Below are positions 34,330 through 43,448 of a stretch of DNA of 64,000 bases, piece after piece; position 1 is the stretch's first letter; every line of letters begins with the position of its first letter. The stretch comes from Pseudomonas fluorescens (GTDB taxonomy: Bacteria; Pseudomonadota; Gammaproteobacteria; Pseudomonadales; Pseudomonadaceae), in the NCBI RefSeq assembly GCF_001708445.1, contig NZ_CP015637.1:496001-560000 (forward strand), read 5' to 3'. Both the position numbers and the translations under genes were made by a program. The notes below the pieces were generated by a model, which was not told the DNA's origin, did not search any database, and saw nothing but the letters and a program-made list of their open reading frames with translations.

Positions 34330-35207
34330 CTCAGCAGCAACCCCTGGTCTCGGTGATTATCGCGTCCTACAACCATGGCCGGTACATCGAAGAGAGCATC
34401 CTCAGCGTGCTCGCCCAGACGTACCCGAATATCGAACTGCTGGTGGTGGACGACGGCTCCAAGGATGACAGTGTCGAACGTATCCAGCGCCTGCAGGCCG
34501 AGCACGGCTTTGATTTCCAGGTACAACAGAACCAGGGGCTGACCGCCACGCTCAACGGCGCCATCGCCCGCGCCAAGGGCAGCCTGATCGCACCGTTCGG
34601 CTCCGATGACATCATGCTGCCTGATCGTATTGCCATTCAGGTGGCGTACATGCAGGACAAGCCGAAAGTGGGCATCTGCGCCGGCAACATCGAGCTGATC
34701 GATGGCGACGGTCACCTGCACCCGGAGAAGAAACAGCGCCGCGACGTACCGTTTCGCAGCCTGGATTTCGATGATCTGTTCATGGATCGCAAACCCTTCC
34801 CGCCGGCGCCGACCATGCTGATTCGTCGCGAAGCGCTGGAGCAAGTGGGCGGCTTCGATCCGCTGATTCCCCTGGAAGATTTGCTGATCCAGTTGAAGAT
34901 CACTGCCGCGGGCTACACCATCGACGCCCTCGACGTGGTGATGGCGCGCTATCGCCAGCACGCGAGCAACACCTACAAGAACCACCGCTACATGATCCAG
35001 AACATCCTCAAGACCTACGCCAAGTTCAGCGAGCACCCGGCTTATGACGCGGTGCGCTACAAATTCCTGAACTCGATGTTCCTCAAGACCGCCGACCGGG
35101 ACCGGCCGCTGGCGCGGGAGATCCTCAAGCAGATCCCATTGAAGTTCTGGGGGCGCAAGACCTTGCGTGGCCTGGTGCGTCTGTACCTGATGCCCCTCAG
35201 GAACTGA
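34326..35207 (+). CDS. Family 2 glycosyltransferase (WapR-like, outer core)
   Basis: A 293-residue GT-A enzyme. VSVIIASYNHGRYIEES and LLVVDDGSKDDS form the nucleotide-binding region, and APFGSDDIML carries the DXD-type metal motif. In P. aeruginosa the enzyme between ssg and waaL is WapR, a rhamnosyltransferase that builds the core acceptor for O antigen. The position here is the same and the length is similar, but sugar specificity cannot be read from sequence, so I give no symbol. A strong bidirectional terminator follows. Confidence 0.85.
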   Translation: MTQQQPLVSVIIASYNHGRYIEESILSVLAQTYPNIELLVVDDGSKDDSVERIQRLQAEHGFDFQVQQNQGLTATLNGAIARAKGSLIAPFGSDDIMLPDRIAIQVAYMQDKPKVGICAGNIELIDGDGHLHPEKKQRRDVPFRSLDFDDLFMDRKPFPPAPTMLIRREALEQVGGFDPLIPLEDLLIQLKITAAGYTIDALDVVMARYRQHASNTYKNHRYMIQNILKTYAKFSEHPAYDAVRYKFLNSMFLKTADRDRPLAREILKQIPLKFWGRKTLRGLVRLYLMPLRN

Positions 35208-35222
35208 GGCGGCGAGGGGGGT

Positions 35223-35261
35223 AAAAAAAGGCGACTATCAGCGGTGATAGTCGCCTTTTTT
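35223..35261. terminator. Bidirectional Rho-independent terminator
   Basis: AAGGCGACTATCA-GCGG-TGATAGTCGCCTT is a perfect 13-bp stem with a run of A before it and T after it. It can stop transcription from both the glycosyltransferase gene (plus) and the convergent waaL fusion gene (minus). Confidence 0.95.
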
Positions 35262-35262
35262 A

Positions 35263-37131
35263 TCAGACGCTGGGAATCGCCAAAGCCTGCACCTGTGCCC
35301 GAATCTTCGCAGTGGCGCCTTGGCTGGCAACGGCCGCATAACCTTTGGCCAGCTGTTCGAAGTGAGTCTCGAACAACCAGGCGCGGTCCTGCGGGTAGCG
35401 TTGCATATGACGCAGGTTGCGCTGGCGCAGGGCGTTGCGCAGCGGCGAAGGGAAGATGCGCAGGTCGGCGATATCGATCAGGCCGAACTCACCGTCATCC
35501 ATCAGCAGCACGTTCCCCAGGTGCAACGAACGGAAGTACACGCCGCGCTCATGCAACTGGGCCATGAACTGGCCGAAGCGCTCGATCAGCGACTCGCGCA
35601 GGCTGCTGTCCAGGCTTTGCAGGGCCTGGCGCAGGGTCAGGCCGGGCAGCGGCGAGTAGATCACGGCGCTGCTGCCGTCGTGCAGCCCATACAGGCCAAG
35701 AATCTGCGGCGTGGGGATACCCAGGGTACGCAATTGCTCGGCGTTACTGGCAAACCGCTCGGAGTAGGGGTTGAAGCTGCCCGAGGTGTACCAGCGCCGC
35801 GGGCGGAAGACCTTGAGGAAACGGCCGTCAGCCAGGCGCAGGACTTTCGGGCCCAGGCCGTCGGCTTCGATGACGTGTGCATGGCTGCACAGTTGCTCGA
35901 AGGCGGCTGGCTTGAGGGCTTGTACCGGCATGCGCAGCACGCTGCGACGACGCTGGGCGATGCTCAGGCCGGCGATGAGAGCCAGTGGGATCCACAAGAC
36001 AAACCAGTGCTCCTTGGGTCGCGACAGGATGCCGCCGCCTTCGGTCAGGCCGGCGCCGATGCCGTACATCAGCAGGGAAGATGCCAGGATAAACAGCGGC
36101 TGCGCACGTTCCTTGAAGCCTTTGTACAGGCCCCAGCCGAGCATGAAGATCCACGGGATAAACCCGATGATACCGACGTAATACAACACGCCCAGGGCGA
36201 AGCTGTGGGGCTCGCGCAGTTGGAAGCCATCGGCCAGGGTCAGGTACAGCTCCGAATCGTAGCTGTGGCCAATCCACGGGTGTGCGGCGATGCGTTGCAG
36301 CGACATGCCCCACAGTTCAAAGCGGAACGAACTGCCCCGGTTGGTGATCAGTTCCGGGTAGAACAGCAGGAGCCCGGCGGCGCCCACGACCATGCCCGCG
36401 ATCAGCAGTGCCGAGCGGCGATTACGGCTGATAAAGGTCATCCAGAGGATGGCCAGCGTCAGTGCCACCAGTGGCGTGCGCGAGCCGGTGGCCAGGACCG
36501 TCGCGGTCATGATAGCCAGGGCGGGTACGCTGAACCACAGCACGCTCAGGCGCTGGGTGGTCATGCAGACATACAGCCAGTAAACGCAGAAGAAGCCGAA
36601 TACGTGGGAACTGAGCAGGGGGTTATCGAGGGCGCCGCGGCCGCCGATCATGCGCATGCCCGGCTCGAAACCCTTGACGAATGCCACGAGGTTGCACAGG
36701 CAGACCACCAGTGCGATCACCGCCGCACTGAAGAAAATCGGCTTGAACAGTTCATTGCGGTAATGCAGCAACAGCCCGCAGCCGGCAAACAGCATGAACG
36801 TGTGCAGGGGACGCTTGAACAGGTCCGTGTCCGGGTGTTGCTCCGGGCTCCAGAACAGGCTGATCAGGGCCCAGGCGGAAAACACCAGGAATGCGATCGC
36901 CAGCGGCTCGCGCAACAGTTCCTTGAATTCCCGCGGGCGCAGGCACAGCAGCAGCAAGGTCGGCGCACTGAACAGGGCGTAGTAGAACTTGTGCAGCACA
37001 TTGCGATTGGTGACGAAGAACAGCGAGCTCAGCAACAACAACAAGCCAATGGGCAAAATCCAGAGAACCAGAAAGTCGAAAACGCGATTTGAGCCATACA
37101 TCAGGCGCTTGGAGTGCATACGCAAAGCCAT
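35263..37131 (-). CDS. waaL: O-antigen ligase WaaL fused to a kinase-like domain
   Basis: A 622-residue fusion. Residues about 15-395 are an O-antigen ligase (Wzy_C) with about 11 membrane segments, a conserved Arg218 in ATGSRTPL, and His309 in LREPHSFALG within the large periplasmic loop, the residue types needed for catalysis in WaaL. It joins undecaprenyl-linked O antigen to the lipid A-core at the periplasmic face. Residues about 405-615 form a soluble kinase-like domain with Lys440 (RFLKVF) and Asp553 (FGLIDIADL), but the catalytic position in VYFRSLHLGNVLL is Ser535, not Asp. In P. aeruginosa the two parts are separate genes, PA4999 and PA4998. The start may be Met1 or Met5. It is divergent from msbA. 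Confidence 0.9.
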   Translation of the reverse strand: MALRMHSKRLMYGSNRVFDFLVLWILPIGLLLLLSSLFFVTNRNVLHKFYYALFSAPTLLLLCLRPREFKELLREPLAIAFLVFSAWALISLFWSPEQHPDTDLFKRPLHTFMLFAGCGLLLHYRNELFKPIFFSAAVIALVVCLCNLVAFVKGFEPGMRMIGGRGALDNPLLSSHVFGFFCVYWLYVCMTTQRLSVLWFSVPALAIMTATVLATGSRTPLVALTLAILWMTFISRNRRSALLIAGMVVGAAGLLLFYPELITNRGSSFRFELWGMSLQRIAAHPWIGHSYDSELYLTLADGFQLREPHSFALGVLYYVGIIGFIPWIFMLGWGLYKGFKERAQPLFILASSLLMYGIGAGLTEGGGILSRPKEHWFVLWIPLALIAGLSIAQRRRSVLRMPVQALKPAAFEQLCSHAHVIEADGLGPKVLRLADGRFLKVFRPRRWYTSGSFNPYSERFASNAEQLRTLGIPTPQILGLYGLHDGSSAVIYSPLPGLTLRQALQSLDSSLRESLIERFGQFMAQLHERGVYFRSLHLGNVLLMDDGEFGLIDIADLRIFPSPLRNALRQRNLRHMQRYPQDRAWLFETHFEQLAKGYAAVASQGATAKIRAQVQALAIPSV

Positions 37132-37170
37132 TCCAGATTGAGAAAGCCGACCATCTTAAAGTAGTGGCTA

Positions 37171-37176
37171 TATAAT
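37171..37176 (+). promoter_or_regulatory. Candidate -10 box of msbA
   Basis: TATAAT lies 101 bases before the msbA ATG in the divergent spacer with waaL. No clear -35 box is found at the right distance, so the promoter call is weak. Confidence 0.35.
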
Positions 37177-37276
37177 GTCGCCGGTTGGATCCAACCGGGT
37201 TGTGGGTCATGCCGGGTGCAAGTACAACAGAGAAGCTGTGCTAAAGTCAGCCTCCTTTTTCAAAACGCCGCGTGAT

Positions 37277-39082
37277 ATGACCGACTCCAGTCCGAGCGCA
37301 AGCCCTTCGAGCTTGAAAATATACTTCCGCCTGCTCAGTTACGTCAGGCCCTACGCGGGCTTGTTCGCGCTGAGTATCGTCGGATTTCTGATTTTCGCGT
37401 CGACCCAGCCAATGCTGGGTTACATCCTCAAGTACTTTGTCGACGGCCTTTCCAATCCGGAAGCTGTGCTGTTCCCCAGCGTGCCGTTCCTGCGTGACCT
37501 GCAGTTGCTGCAAGCCGTGCCGCTGCTGATCATCCTGATCGCGGCCTGGCAGGGCCTGGGTTCGTTCCTGGGCAACTACCTGCTGGCCAAGGTGTCACTG
37601 GGCCTGGTCCATGACCTGCGCGTGCAGTTGTTCAATAACCTGCTGACCCTGCCCAACCGCTATTTCGACAATCACAACTCAGGGCACCTGATTTCGCGCA
37701 TCACCTTCAACGTGACCATGGTCACGGGGGCGGCGACCGATGCGATCAAGGTGGTGATACGCGAAGGCATGACGGTGATCTTCCTGTTTGCCTCGCTGCT
37801 GTTCATGAACTGGCGCCTGACGCTGGTGATGATCGCCATCCTGCCGCTGATCGCGGTGATGGTCAGCACGGCCAGCAAGAAATTCCGCAAGCAGAGCAAG
37901 AAGATCCAGGTCGCCATGGGCGACGTCACCCACGTGGCCTCGGAAACCATCCAGGGCTACCGCGTGGTGCGCAGCTTCGGCGGCGAAGTCTACGAGGAGA
38001 AGCGCTTCCTCAAGGCCAGCCAGAGCAACACCAACAAACAGTTGAGCATGACCCGCACCGGGGCGATCTACACCCCGGCCCTGCAACTGGTGATCTACAC
38101 CGCCATGGCGGTGCTGATGTTCCTGGTTCTTTATCTTCGCGGTGACGCGTCGGCCGGTGACATGGTGGCCTACATCACCTTGGCCGGTTTGCTGCCCAAG
38201 CCGATCCGCCAGCTTTCGGAAGTCAGCTCGACTATCCAGAAGGGCGTGGCCGGCGCCGAAAGCATTTTCGAGCAGTTGGACGAAGAAGTTGAAGTCGACC
38301 GCGGCACCATCGAGCGTGACCAGGTCAATGGGCGCCTGGAAGTGCGCAACCTGAACTTCACCTACCCCGGTACCGAGCGCCATGTCCTCAAGGACATCAG
38401 CTTTACCGCCGAACCTGGGCAGATGATCGCCCTGGTCGGGCGCTCGGGCAGCGGCAAGTCGACCCTGGCCAGCCTGATCCCGCGTTTCTACCACCATGAA
38501 AGCGGGGAAATCCTGCTGGATGGCGTCGAGATCGAAGACTACAAGCTGCTCAACCTGCGCAAGCATATTGCCCAGGTGACCCAGCATGTGACGCTGTTCA
38601 GCGACACGGTGAACAACAACATCGCCTACGGCGACCTGGCCGGCGCGCCCCGGGCCGACGTTGAAGCGGCGGCGGCGGATGCCAATGCCAAGGACTTCAT
38701 CGACCAGTTGCCCAAGGGCTTCGATACCCAGGTCGGCGAAAATGGCGTGCTGCTGTCCGGTGGTCAACGCCAGCGCCTGGCCATTGCCCGTGCCTTGCTG
38801 AAGAACGCGCCGCTGCTGATTCTCGACGAGGCCACCTCGGCCCTCGACACCGAGTCCGAGCGGCATATCCAGGCCGCCTTGGACAAGGTCATGCAAGGCC
38901 GCACCACTCTGGTGATCGCGCACCGCTTGTCCACCATCGAGAAGGCCGACCTGATCCTGGTGATGGACGACGGTCGCATTGTCGAGCGTGGCACCCACAG
39001 CGAACTGCTCGCGCAGAATGGCTACTACGCCCGCTTGCATGCCATGGGCCTGGATGCGCCGGTTACTGCTGATATCACCTGA
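37277..39082 (+). CDS. msbA: Lipid A export ATP-binding/permease protein MsbA
   Basis: ABC flippase that moves lipid A-core across the inner membrane. From the ATG at 37277 it has 601 residues: six transmembrane helices in the first ~330, then an ATPase domain with Walker A (GRSGSGKST), signature (LSGGQRQRLAIARAL), Walker B (LLILDEATSALD) and the switch His (IAHRLST). An in-frame start at 37175 would add 34 residues unlike the family. It is transcribed away from waaL and upstream of hldE, with a REP-like palindrome in the gap. Confidence 0.96.
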   Translation: MTDSSPSASPSSLKIYFRLLSYVRPYAGLFALSIVGFLIFASTQPMLGYILKYFVDGLSNPEAVLFPSVPFLRDLQLLQAVPLLIILIAAWQGLGSFLGNYLLAKVSLGLVHDLRVQLFNNLLTLPNRYFDNHNSGHLISRITFNVTMVTGAATDAIKVVIREGMTVIFLFASLLFMNWRLTLVMIAILPLIAVMVSTASKKFRKQSKKIQVAMGDVTHVASETIQGYRVVRSFGGEVYEEKRFLKASQSNTNKQLSMTRTGAIYTPALQLVIYTAMAVLMFLVLYLRGDASAGDMVAYITLAGLLPKPIRQLSEVSSTIQKGVAGAESIFEQLDEEVEVDRGTIERDQVNGRLEVRNLNFTYPGTERHVLKDISFTAEPGQMIALVGRSGSGKSTLASLIPRFYHHESGEILLDGVEIEDYKLLNLRKHIAQVTQHVTLFSDTVNNNIAYGDLAGAPRADVEAAAADANAKDFIDQLPKGFDTQVGENGVLLSGGQRQRLAIARALLKNAPLLILDEATSALDTESERHIQAALDKVMQGRTTLVIAHRLSTIEKADLILVMDDGRIVERGTHSELLAQNGYYARLHAMGLDAPVTADIT

Positions 39083-39085
39083 TCC

Positions 39086-39123
39086 TGTGGGAGCCGGCTT
39101 GCCTCGACAAGCCGGCGCCCACA
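39086..39123. repeat. REP-type palindrome between msbA and hldE
   Basis: TGTGGGAGCCGGCTTGCC...AGCCGGCGCCCACA is an imperfect palindrome of another Pseudomonas REP class, 3 bases after the msbA stop. As RNA it would form a stem-loop able to protect the msbA 3' end or reduce read-through into hldE. Confidence 0.7.
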
Positions 39124-39199
39124 TTGCAACCCTCCCGCAAACCTCCCGCAACCCTGTGCTAATATCGCGCCCCTGTTCATTTTGTATGTGGGTTGCTCC

Positions 39200-40624
39200 A
39201 TGAAGTTGTCCATGCCGCGATTCGATCAAGCCCCTGTCTTGGTGGTCGGCGATGTCATGCTCGACCGTTACTGGCATGGCGGTACCTCACGGATTTCCCC
39301 TGAGGCGCCGGTACCGGTAGTCAAGGTCGAGCAAATCGAAGACCGTCCAGGCGGCGCTGCCAACGTTGCCCTTAATATTGCCGCCCTCGGCGCCCCAGCT
39401 TCTCTGGTGGGTGTGACCGGCGACGACGAAGCCGCCGACAGCCTGGCCAACAGCCTGCGTGGCGCCGGTGTACGCGCGGTGTTCCAACGCATCGCCCATC
39501 AGCCGACGATCGTCAAGTTGCGGGTGATGAGTCGTCACCAGCAATTGCTGCGTATCGATTTTGAAGAACCCTTCGCCACCGACGCCCAGGCCCTCAGCAG
39601 CCAGGTCGACGCGTTGCTCGAAGGCATCAAGGTGCTGGTGTTGTCCGACTACGGCAAAGGCGCCTTGAGGAACCACCAGGTACTGATCCAGGCCGCCAAG
39701 GCCCGCAACATTCCGGTATTGGCCGATCCCAAGGGCAAGGACTTCTCGATCTATCGGGGCGCCAGCCTGATCACCCCGAACCTCAGCGAGTTCGAAGCCA
39801 TCGTTGGCGGTTGCGCCGACGAACATGAGCTGGTGAGCAAGGGCGCAACGCTGATGGCCGAGCTTGATTTGGGCGCCTTGCTGGTGACCCGTGGCGAGCA
39901 CGGCATGACCTTGCTGCGCCCCGACCACCCGGCGATGCACCTGCCGGCACGGGCCCGTGAAGTGTTCGACGTCACCGGCGCCGGTGACACCGTGATTTCC
40001 ACCCTGGCCGCGTCCATTGCGGCCGGCGAGGAACTGCCCCACGCGGTAGCCCTGGCCAACCTGGCGGCGGGCATCGTGGTCGGCAAGCTGGGGACCGCGG
40101 CCATCAGCGCGCCTGAATTGCGCCGGGCGATCCAGCGTTCCGAAGGTTCGGAGCGTGGCGTGCTGACGATCGAGCAATTGCTGCTGGCGATCGACGATGC
40201 GCGAGCCCACAACGAAAGCATTGTGTTCACCAACGGTTGCTTCGACATCCTGCACGCCGGCCACGTGACCTACCTGGAGCAGGCGCGCGCCCAAGGCGAT
40301 CGCCTGATCGTCGCGGTCAACGACGACGCTTCGGTCAGCCGTCTCAAAGGCCCTGGTCGTCCGATCAACAGTGTTGACCGGCGCATGGCGGTGCTCGCTG
40401 GCCTGGGCGCGGTAGATTGGGTCATCAGCTTCCCGGAAGCCACGCCTGAGAACCTGCTGGCCCAGGTCAAGCCGGACGTGTTGGTCAAGGGCGGTGATTA
40501 TTCCGTCGACCAGGTCGTGGGAGCCGATATCGTCAGTGCCTACGGCGGTAAGGTCAAAGTGCTGGGTTTGGTCGAGAACAGCTCGACCACCGCCATCGTC
40601 GAGAAGATCCGCAACAATGAGTAA
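39200..40624 (+). CDS. hldE: Bifunctional heptose 7-phosphate kinase / 1-phosphate adenylyltransferase
   Basis: Makes ADP-glycero-manno-heptose precursor for the LPS core. The N-terminal ribokinase-like domain (about 1-318) has DRPGGAANVALNIAALG and the DVTGAGDTV anion-hole motif. The C-terminal cytidylyltransferase-like domain has FTNGCFDILHAGHV with the HxGH motif. From the ATG at 39200 it has 474 residues; six more would be added by a start at 39182. It overlaps the epimerase gene by 8 bases. It supplies the substrate for WaaC and WaaF. Confidence 0.96.
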   Translation: MKLSMPRFDQAPVLVVGDVMLDRYWHGGTSRISPEAPVPVVKVEQIEDRPGGAANVALNIAALGAPASLVGVTGDDEAADSLANSLRGAGVRAVFQRIAHQPTIVKLRVMSRHQQLLRIDFEEPFATDAQALSSQVDALLEGIKVLVLSDYGKGALRNHQVLIQAAKARNIPVLADPKGKDFSIYRGASLITPNLSEFEAIVGGCADEHELVSKGATLMAELDLGALLVTRGEHGMTLLRPDHPAMHLPARAREVFDVTGAGDTVISTLAASIAAGEELPHAVALANLAAGIVVGKLGTAAISAPELRRAIQRSEGSERGVLTIEQLLLAIDDARAHNESIVFTNGCFDILHAGHVTYLEQARAQGDRLIVAVNDDASVSRLKGPGRPINSVDRRMAVLAGLGAVDWVISFPEATPENLLAQVKPDVLVKGGDYSVDQVVGADIVSAYGGKVKVLGLVENSSTTAIVEKIRNNE

Positions 40625-41552
40625 CGCTGATAAGCGGGTCCTGATTACCGGGGGGGCGGGCTTTATTGGCTCGCACCTGGTCGATGCCTTGCTCGCCAAG
40701 GGTTATGCCGTGCGGGTGCTGGATGACCTGTCCACCGGCAAGCGCAGCAACCTGGCGCTGGACAATCCTCGCGTCGAACTGGTTGAGGGCGATGTTGCTG
40801 ACGCAGCGCTGGTGGCGCGTGCGGCGGTCGGCGTTTGTGCAGTGGTCCACCTGGCTGCCGTGGCCTCGGTCCAGGCGTCGGTGGATGACCCGGTCAGTAC
40901 GCACCAGAGTAATTTCGTCGGCACCTTGAATGTGTGCGAAGCCATGCGCAAGGCCGGTGTGAAGCGTGTGGTGTTTGCCTCCAGTGCCGCGGTGTATGGC
41001 AACAACGGCGAGGGCGCTTCGATTGACGAAGAGACCACCAAGGCACCGTTGACACCCTATGCCTCGGACAAGCTGGCCGGTGAGCACTATTTCGACTTCT
41101 ACCGCCGCCAGCATGGCCTGGAGCCGGTGATCTTCCGTTTCTTCAATATCTTCGGGCCACGCCAGGATCCGTCCTCGCCGTATTCCGGGGTGATCAGTAT
41201 CTTCAGTGAGCGTGTGCAACAGGGCGTGCCGATTGCCGTGTTCGGCGACGGTGAGCAAACCCGCGATTTCATGTACGTGGAAGACCTGGTGGACGTGCTG
41301 GTGCAGGCTATCGAGGTCGAGGATGCACCGCTGGGGGCGATCAACGTGGGCTGGAACCGCACCACCACGCTCAAGCAGGTGTTGCAGGCGCTGGAAGAGG
41401 TGGTTGGCGCGCTGCCGGTTATCACTTACGGGCCGGCGCGCTCGGGGGATATCCGGCATTCGCGGGCGAATAACCAGAGGTTGTTGGCCAACTTCAAACT
41501 GCCAGAGCCCACCCCATTGAAGGTAGGCCTCGAGCGGCTGCTTAACGGCTGA
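40617..41552 (+). CDS. NAD-dependent sugar epimerase (extended SDR family)
   Basis: A 311-residue epimerase/dehydratase. LITGGAGFIGSHLVDALL is the NAD-binding glycine motif, FASSAAVYG and TPYASDKLAGEHYF give the Ser and YXXXK catalytic residues, and FRFFNIFGPRQ matches UDP-sugar 4-epimerases. I start at the ATG at 40617, overlapping hldE by 8 bases. It probably interconverts UDP-Glc/UDP-Gal or the N-acetyl forms for the core or O antigen; its substrate is not fixed by the sequence. A palindrome follows at 41559-41589. Confidence 0.87.
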   Translation: MSNADKRVLITGGAGFIGSHLVDALLAKGYAVRVLDDLSTGKRSNLALDNPRVELVEGDVADAALVARAAVGVCAVVHLAAVASVQASVDDPVSTHQSNFVGTLNVCEAMRKAGVKRVVFASSAAVYGNNGEGASIDEETTKAPLTPYASDKLAGEHYFDFYRRQHGLEPVIFRFFNIFGPRQDPSSPYSGVISIFSERVQQGVPIAVFGDGEQTRDFMYVEDLVDVLVQAIEVEDAPLGAINVGWNRTTTLKQVLQALEEVVGALPVITYGPARSGDIRHSRANNQRLLANFKLPEPTPLKVGLERLLNG

Positions 41553-41558
41553 TCTGAT

Positions 41559-41589
41559 CGAATGTGGGGGCTCGAGGGCTCCCATATTC
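41559..41589. terminator. Stem-loop between convergent genes
   Basis: GAATGTGGGGGCTCGAGGGCTCCCATATTC is an imperfect palindrome between the epimerase gene and the convergent conserved gene on the minus strand. It has no clear T run and resembles a degenerate REP; it may serve as a terminator for either strand. Confidence 0.4.
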
Positions 41590-41625
41590 GTCCTGCTCCA
41601 TGAAGCGTTCTGCGTTCCTTGGGCG

Positions 41626-42594
41626 CTAGCGACTGGCCTTTTTCTTCGGCACGATCTTGCGCAGCATCTGCCGCGCCTTGCCGGTCAGGGCTTTCAATTT
41701 CGATTCTTTTTCAGGTTGTGACAGGCCTTGCTGCCTGAGCCAATCCTTCCAGCGAATGCGCTCGTCACGCACCACCCAGCCCTCCTGCTGAGCGAAGCTT
41801 TCGGCCAGGTACAAACCCCGAGTGCTCGCCGGGTACAGTTGGTCTTTCTTGACCGTGTACAGCTCGGGCAGCGGCTGGCCGTCCTTAAGCGGCATGAGGT
41901 ACAGGTCCGGACGTTGGCGATCCAGGCGTGCGACCAGTTGGTCGCCTTCCAGTCGTTCATCCACATGGAACAGGCTCAGGGACTTGGCTTCCTTCGGCAC
42001 TTCCAGGCGCAAGTCATAGATCAGTTGCAGCGACGCCGTGGGCAGGTGCACGTAGGCTCGTGGGCGTTCGATCAATTGGGTTGTCGCACAGCGCACCGGG
42101 CGTGCCGCGCCGGACAGTGGGCTGAGGCGAAACGGCAGGGCTTCGCGGTAGTGCAGGGCTGAGGAGTAGGGGGCCGGTAGCCAGGTATCGTTGAAACGTC
42201 CGCTCAGCCAGCCTTCGGGGGTTTCCAGCAGGCATTCTTCGGCAATTTCCTGGATGGCGGTGTGCAGCGGCAGGTTCAGTTCATGGGCGGGGACATAGCC
42301 GGAGATCAGCTTGAGCACCACATCGCCCCGATCCTGGCGGCGCTGGCGCACCAGTACCCAGTAATCCTTGTTTTGCCAATGCAGGGTCAGGCGCACTGAT
42401 ACCCCGAGGTTCGCCAGTTCCAGGACAAAACGCTCGGGGTCTGCCACCTCGACCGGCTTGCGTCGTTGCAGGGTCTGGGCGAAGTTGAGCGGCATGCCGA
42501 CGCTCTGGTAACTCAAGCCTTCGGGGGTCGCTTCGACGTGCAGCGGCAGTGTCTTGAAGTTGCTGGGGTTTTTTCTTATGAGGGTTCGCGGCAT
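41626..42594 (-). CDS. Conserved protein with a Nudix-box-like segment
   Basis: A 322-residue protein conserved in this position in Pseudomonas (PA4993 by synteny). I start at the ATG at 42594 because AGGAAGGAG lies 5 bases upstream; an ATG at 42636 that overlaps the reductase stop would add 14 residues. The segment LPLHTAIQEIAEECLLETPEG resembles the second half of a Nudix box (REVXEEXG) without the leading glycine pattern, so a degenerate or divergent Nudix fold is possible. The C-terminus is very basic (ARQMLRKIVPKKKASR). No membrane segment is seen. It is the last gene of an operon with a reductase and an FAD enzyme. Function unknown. Confidence 0.75.
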   Translation of the reverse strand: MPRTLIRKNPSNFKTLPLHVEATPEGLSYQSVGMPLNFAQTLQRRKPVEVADPERFVLELANLGVSVRLTLHWQNKDYWVLVRQRRQDRGDVVLKLISGYVPAHELNLPLHTAIQEIAEECLLETPEGWLSGRFNDTWLPAPYSSALHYREALPFRLSPLSGAARPVRCATTQLIERPRAYVHLPTASLQLIYDLRLEVPKEAKSLSLFHVDERLEGDQLVARLDRQRPDLYLMPLKDGQPLPELYTVKKDQLYPASTRGLYLAESFAQQEGWVVRDERIRWKDWLRQQGLSQPEKESKLKALTGKARQMLRKIVPKKKASR

Positions 42595-42635
42595 GTCGGC
42601 TCCTTCCTGCGACGGGGTCGGCCGCGTCGGCGGCA

Positions 42636-43448
42636 TCAGAGTTGACGAATGACCTGGGCAGCGGTCGCCACGTTATGAGCCAGGTGCAGCGGATTAATGG
42701 TCCCGACAATAGCACTGGCGACGCCCGTTTGCGCAAACAACAACATGAAACTGGCGCGAACTGGATCCATTCCAGGCTCCAGGCACACGTGGCCGCTGGC
42801 CAAGGCTTTTTTCACCAGGATGCCCTTGCCATGGACCGCTGCATAATCAATGACGGCTTTCTCGGCCTGTTCGTTCAGATTGTAGGTGACCATCGCACAA
42901 TCACCCTGTTCCAGGGCCTTCACACCGCCCTCGACAGTTTTGCCGGAGAAGCCGAAACCACGGATCTTGCCTTCGCGTTTCAGCTCGGCCAGGGTCTGGT
43001 AGACCTCGCAGTCGTTGAGGATATGCAGGTCATTGCCGTCGGAATGCACCAGCACCAGGTCGATGAAGTCCGTTTCCAGTCGTTTCAGGCTGCGCTCGAC
43101 CGACATTCGGGTATGGGCCGCGCTGAAATCGTGCCGGGACACGCCTTCCTCGAACTCTTCGCCGACCTTGCTGACAATCACCCAGTCCTGGCGCTGGCCG
43201 CGTAACAGCGGGCCCAGGCGTTCTTCACTGCGGCCGTAGGCGGGAGCGGTGTCGATCAGGTTGATGCCCAGTTGGCGGGCTTGGCGTAGCAGCATCCGCG
43301 CTTCGTCATCATCGGGAATCTGGAAGCCGCTGGGGTATTTCACCCCTTGGTCGCGGCCCAGCTTGACGGTGCCCAGGCCCAGCGGCGACACCAGCAGGCC
43401 GGTGCTGCCCAGGGGGCGATGCAGGTCGTGCAGGGTGGGCAAGGTCAT
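42636..43448 (-). CDS. Aldo/keto reductase
   Basis: A 270-residue TIM-barrel NADPH-dependent oxidoreductase. INLIDTAPAYGRSEERLG carries the Asp and Tyr of the catalytic set, VIVSKVG the Lys, and LVLVHSDG the His. GFSGKTVEGG and SAIVGTINPLH match the cofactor-binding end. The start at 43448 overlaps the upstream FAD-enzyme stop as ATGA. It corresponds to PA4992 by position. Substrate not known. It is co-transcribed with the flanking genes. Confidence 0.9.
   Translation of the reverse strand: MTLPTLHDLHRPLGSTGLLVSPLGLGTVKLGRDQGVKYPSGFQIPDDDEARMLLRQARQLGINLIDTAPAYGRSEERLGPLLRGQRQDWVIVSKVGEEFEEGVSRHDFSAAHTRMSVERSLKRLETDFIDLVLVHSDGNDLHILNDCEVYQTLAELKREGKIRGFGFSGKTVEGGVKALEQGDCAMVTYNLNEQAEKAVIDYAAVHGKGILVKKALASGHVCLEPGMDPVRASFMLLFAQTGVASAIVGTINPLHLAHNVATAAQVIRQL

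Noticed and set aside
37675..39280. Long minus-strand frame opposite msbA.
   Set aside because: Antisense shadow; msbA on the plus strand has complete ABC motifs.
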